Shown here: positions 5,322 through 6,390 of the stretch, piece after piece
Layout: every line of letters begins with the position of its first letter
How positions within the stretch are numbered: the stretch's first letter is position 1
Made by a program: the position numbers and the translations under genes
The notes under the pieces: generated by a model
The model's input: only the letters and a program-made list of their open reading frames with translations
What the model was told of the DNA's origin: nothing
Databases searched by the model: none
From: Pseudomonadota bacterium
GTDB lineage: Bacteria; Pseudomonadota; Gammaproteobacteria; Burkholderiales; Burkholderiaceae_D
Length of the DNA: 6,390 nucleotides
Direction of reading: 5' to 3'
Assembly: GCA_023409175.1 (NCBI GenBank)
Contig: JAEYIG010000142.1
Location: 1 to 6,390, forward strand

Positions 5322-6278
5322 ATGAGGAATGATATGTCTTTTCTCGTAACATCTCCATCCATCCATTTCGATAAAAAATGGCTGGTAATGGCTGTATTTG
5401 GCCTTTTCGCCGCATCTTGTCTCCCCTCTTTCGCCGCCGTCAACAAATCTGATTCCCCTTCGCTTTCTGTCAAGAAAAAAGCGAAAGTCCGCCAATCTGC
5501 CCATACGCCCGGGAAAAAACAGGATGCAGACATCCATTGGCAGAAAAAACAGCCTTTTGCCGCGATAACGGCCGGGAAAAAAACACAGCCAGTCTCAAAA
5601 AAATCAGGAAAACAGCCCGGTCACAATTTTTATGATGGCCGAATGGCGAGTGTCCATTTGCCGAATGGAGGCAAAACCCCTTCAAGCGATCGTGGCGTGA
5701 ATCCGGCCTCGTCTGTTTTTACGCAAAAAAGGAGTTCATCGCCTTTTGCCCATTTTTCCAAAAACCCGTCCTTGCTGTCAGGAAATGAAAAAGCATCCGG
5801 AAGCAATATGGACATCAACGGGTATGCGCTGGGACCTGCCCGTTTTTCGATGAACTACGAAAAATCCCGGGATACGGCCAGCAGGGTGTCCGGCTTCATG
5901 ACCGGAAAGACAACTCCCGATATCACAACCAATAACGATATTGTCGAAACGCGCCAGAACCAGCCCAACATCCAGCTCGGAATGGAATACGCGACAGGCA
6001 ATGGCCGCGTCAACGCCTCGGTCAACTATGTGCGGTTAAAAGACATGAAAGGCGGCACGACGGGATCTGCCGCGTCGCCAGCGAACAATAATGATTCAAC
6101 AGACTTGAAAACCTTTGCAATCGGCTATACCTATGATGTGTCAGACAGGACTTCATTCTACGGTATGGTCGCCCGTACCGATTATGAAAAGGAAGCCATG
6201 GCCAGCTATATGAGAGGCAATGGTTCTGATGAGGACAGCGTTACCGGGGTTCAATTCGGAATGACGCACAAGTTTTAA
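5322..6278 (+). CDS. Exported protein with a Lys/Ser-rich N-terminal half and a C-terminal partial porin barrel
   Basis: This 318-residue protein has residues about 18-39 as a signal peptide (KKW, hydrophobic core, PSFA before Ala39); a Cys at 33 lacks a convincing lipobox. Residues 40-165 are low-complexity and basic, rich in Lys, Ser, Pro and Gln, with no domain recognised. From about 170 it is porin: LGPARFSMNYEK corresponds to IGPAKISLGYEK of the upstream porin, GNGRVNASVNY to GAGRINASFSY, SDRTSFYGMVARTDYE to SKRTTLYGMVAWSDFE, and the ends DSVTGVQFGMTHKF and DSVTGIQVGITHKF nearly match. The terminal Phe (BAM signal) is kept. Everything corresponding to strand 1, loop L3 and roughly the first 220 residues of a porin is missing, so a normal 16-strand barrel cannot form. 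It may be a decayed duplicate, a partial barrel, or a surface-anchored basic protein. ATG 5334 is an equally plausible start, with GAGGA 5 nt upstream. The uninterrupted frame argues for an expressed gene. Confidence 0.75.
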   Translation: MRNDMSFLVTSPSIHFDKKWLVMAVFGLFAASCLPSFAAVNKSDSPSLSVKKKAKVRQSAHTPGKKQDADIHWQKKQPFAAITAGKKTQPVSKKSGKQPGHNFYDGRMASVHLPNGGKTPSSDRGVNPASSVFTQKRSSSPFAHFSKNPSLLSGNEKASGSNMDINGYALGPARFSMNYEKSRDTASRVSGFMTGKTTPDITTNNDIVETRQNQPNIQLGMEYATGNGRVNASVNYVRLKDMKGGTTGSAASPANNNDSTDLKTFAIGYTYDVSDRTSFYGMVARTDYEKEAMASYMRGNGSDEDSVTGVQFGMTHKF

Positions 6279-6346
6279 GGAACTGGACTGCCGGGAAACA
6301 CTCTCCGTCCCTGCCGACAAACCTTCAACCTTGATACGGTCCTCCC

Positions 6347-6382
6347 AAAAAAGGCGTGCAGCGCAATCTGCACGCCTTTTTT
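6347..6382. terminator. Strong bidirectional intrinsic terminator
   Basis: GGCGTGCAG (6353-6361) and CTGCACGCC (6368-6376) form a perfect 9-bp GC-rich stem with loop CGCAAT, flanked by A6 (6347-6352) and T6 (6377-6382). It would stop transcripts from both directions, ending the half-porin gene 69 bp after its stop and possibly a convergent gene beyond the window. Confidence 0.95.
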
Positions 6383-6390
6383 CCATTCCG

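Noticed and set aside
5350..5430. Lipoprotein signal at the Cys of the half-porin signal peptide
   Set aside because: The residues before Cys33 (A-A-S) are a poor lipobox, and a good signal peptidase I site (SFA before Ala39) follows.

Overview
The window looks like a betaproteobacterial chromosome segment of moderate GC. It carries a Burkholderiales-type trimeric porin (signal peptide followed by NVTIYGIVDTG, terminal Phe), a hybrid sensor kinase and a type I-F-like CRISPR array. Oxalobacteraceae, possibly Oxalobacter, is my best guess; this is an impression from the protein style and was not tested.

Layout, left to right, with all genes on the + strand. (1) 1-1187 is the 3' part of a hybrid histidine kinase with HisKA, HATPase and receiver domains; its sensor part lies outside the window. 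(2) 1188-1407 is non-coding, becomes AT-rich, and is read as a CRISPR leader; a 10-bp inverted repeat abuts the first CRISPR repeat. (3) 1408-1855 is an exactly 60-bp-periodic CRISPR array of eight 28-bp repeats and seven 32-bp spacers. An eighth 32-bp spacer-sized unit and an 8-bp remnant of a ninth repeat follow, to 1895. No cas gene is present anywhere in the window. (4) 2020-2619 and 2785-3561 are tandem paralogues of a small FUSC/aromatic-acid-exporter-like membrane protein. They align without gaps over about 183 residues, and the second has its own recognisable promoter. (5) 3562-3951 is a hairpin-rich non-coding region with an intrinsic terminator whose 5' arm can also pair upstream, an attenuator-like arrangement. 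(6) 3952-4989 is a complete outer-membrane porin followed by two stacked terminators (5057-5128). (7) 5322-6278 encodes an odd secreted protein: a signal peptide, a long Lys/Ser-rich region, and then only the C-terminal strands of a porin, closely resembling the end of the upstream porin. A strong bidirectional terminator (6347-6382) closes the window.

How the parts relate: the array sits as an island between a signalling gene and membrane-protein genes, so its interference and adaptation proteins would have to be encoded elsewhere. The two ArAE-like genes and the two porin-type genes look like two separate local duplications. In the porin pair, one copy has lost or replaced the N-terminal part of the barrel. 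No functional link between the array and its neighbours is visible.
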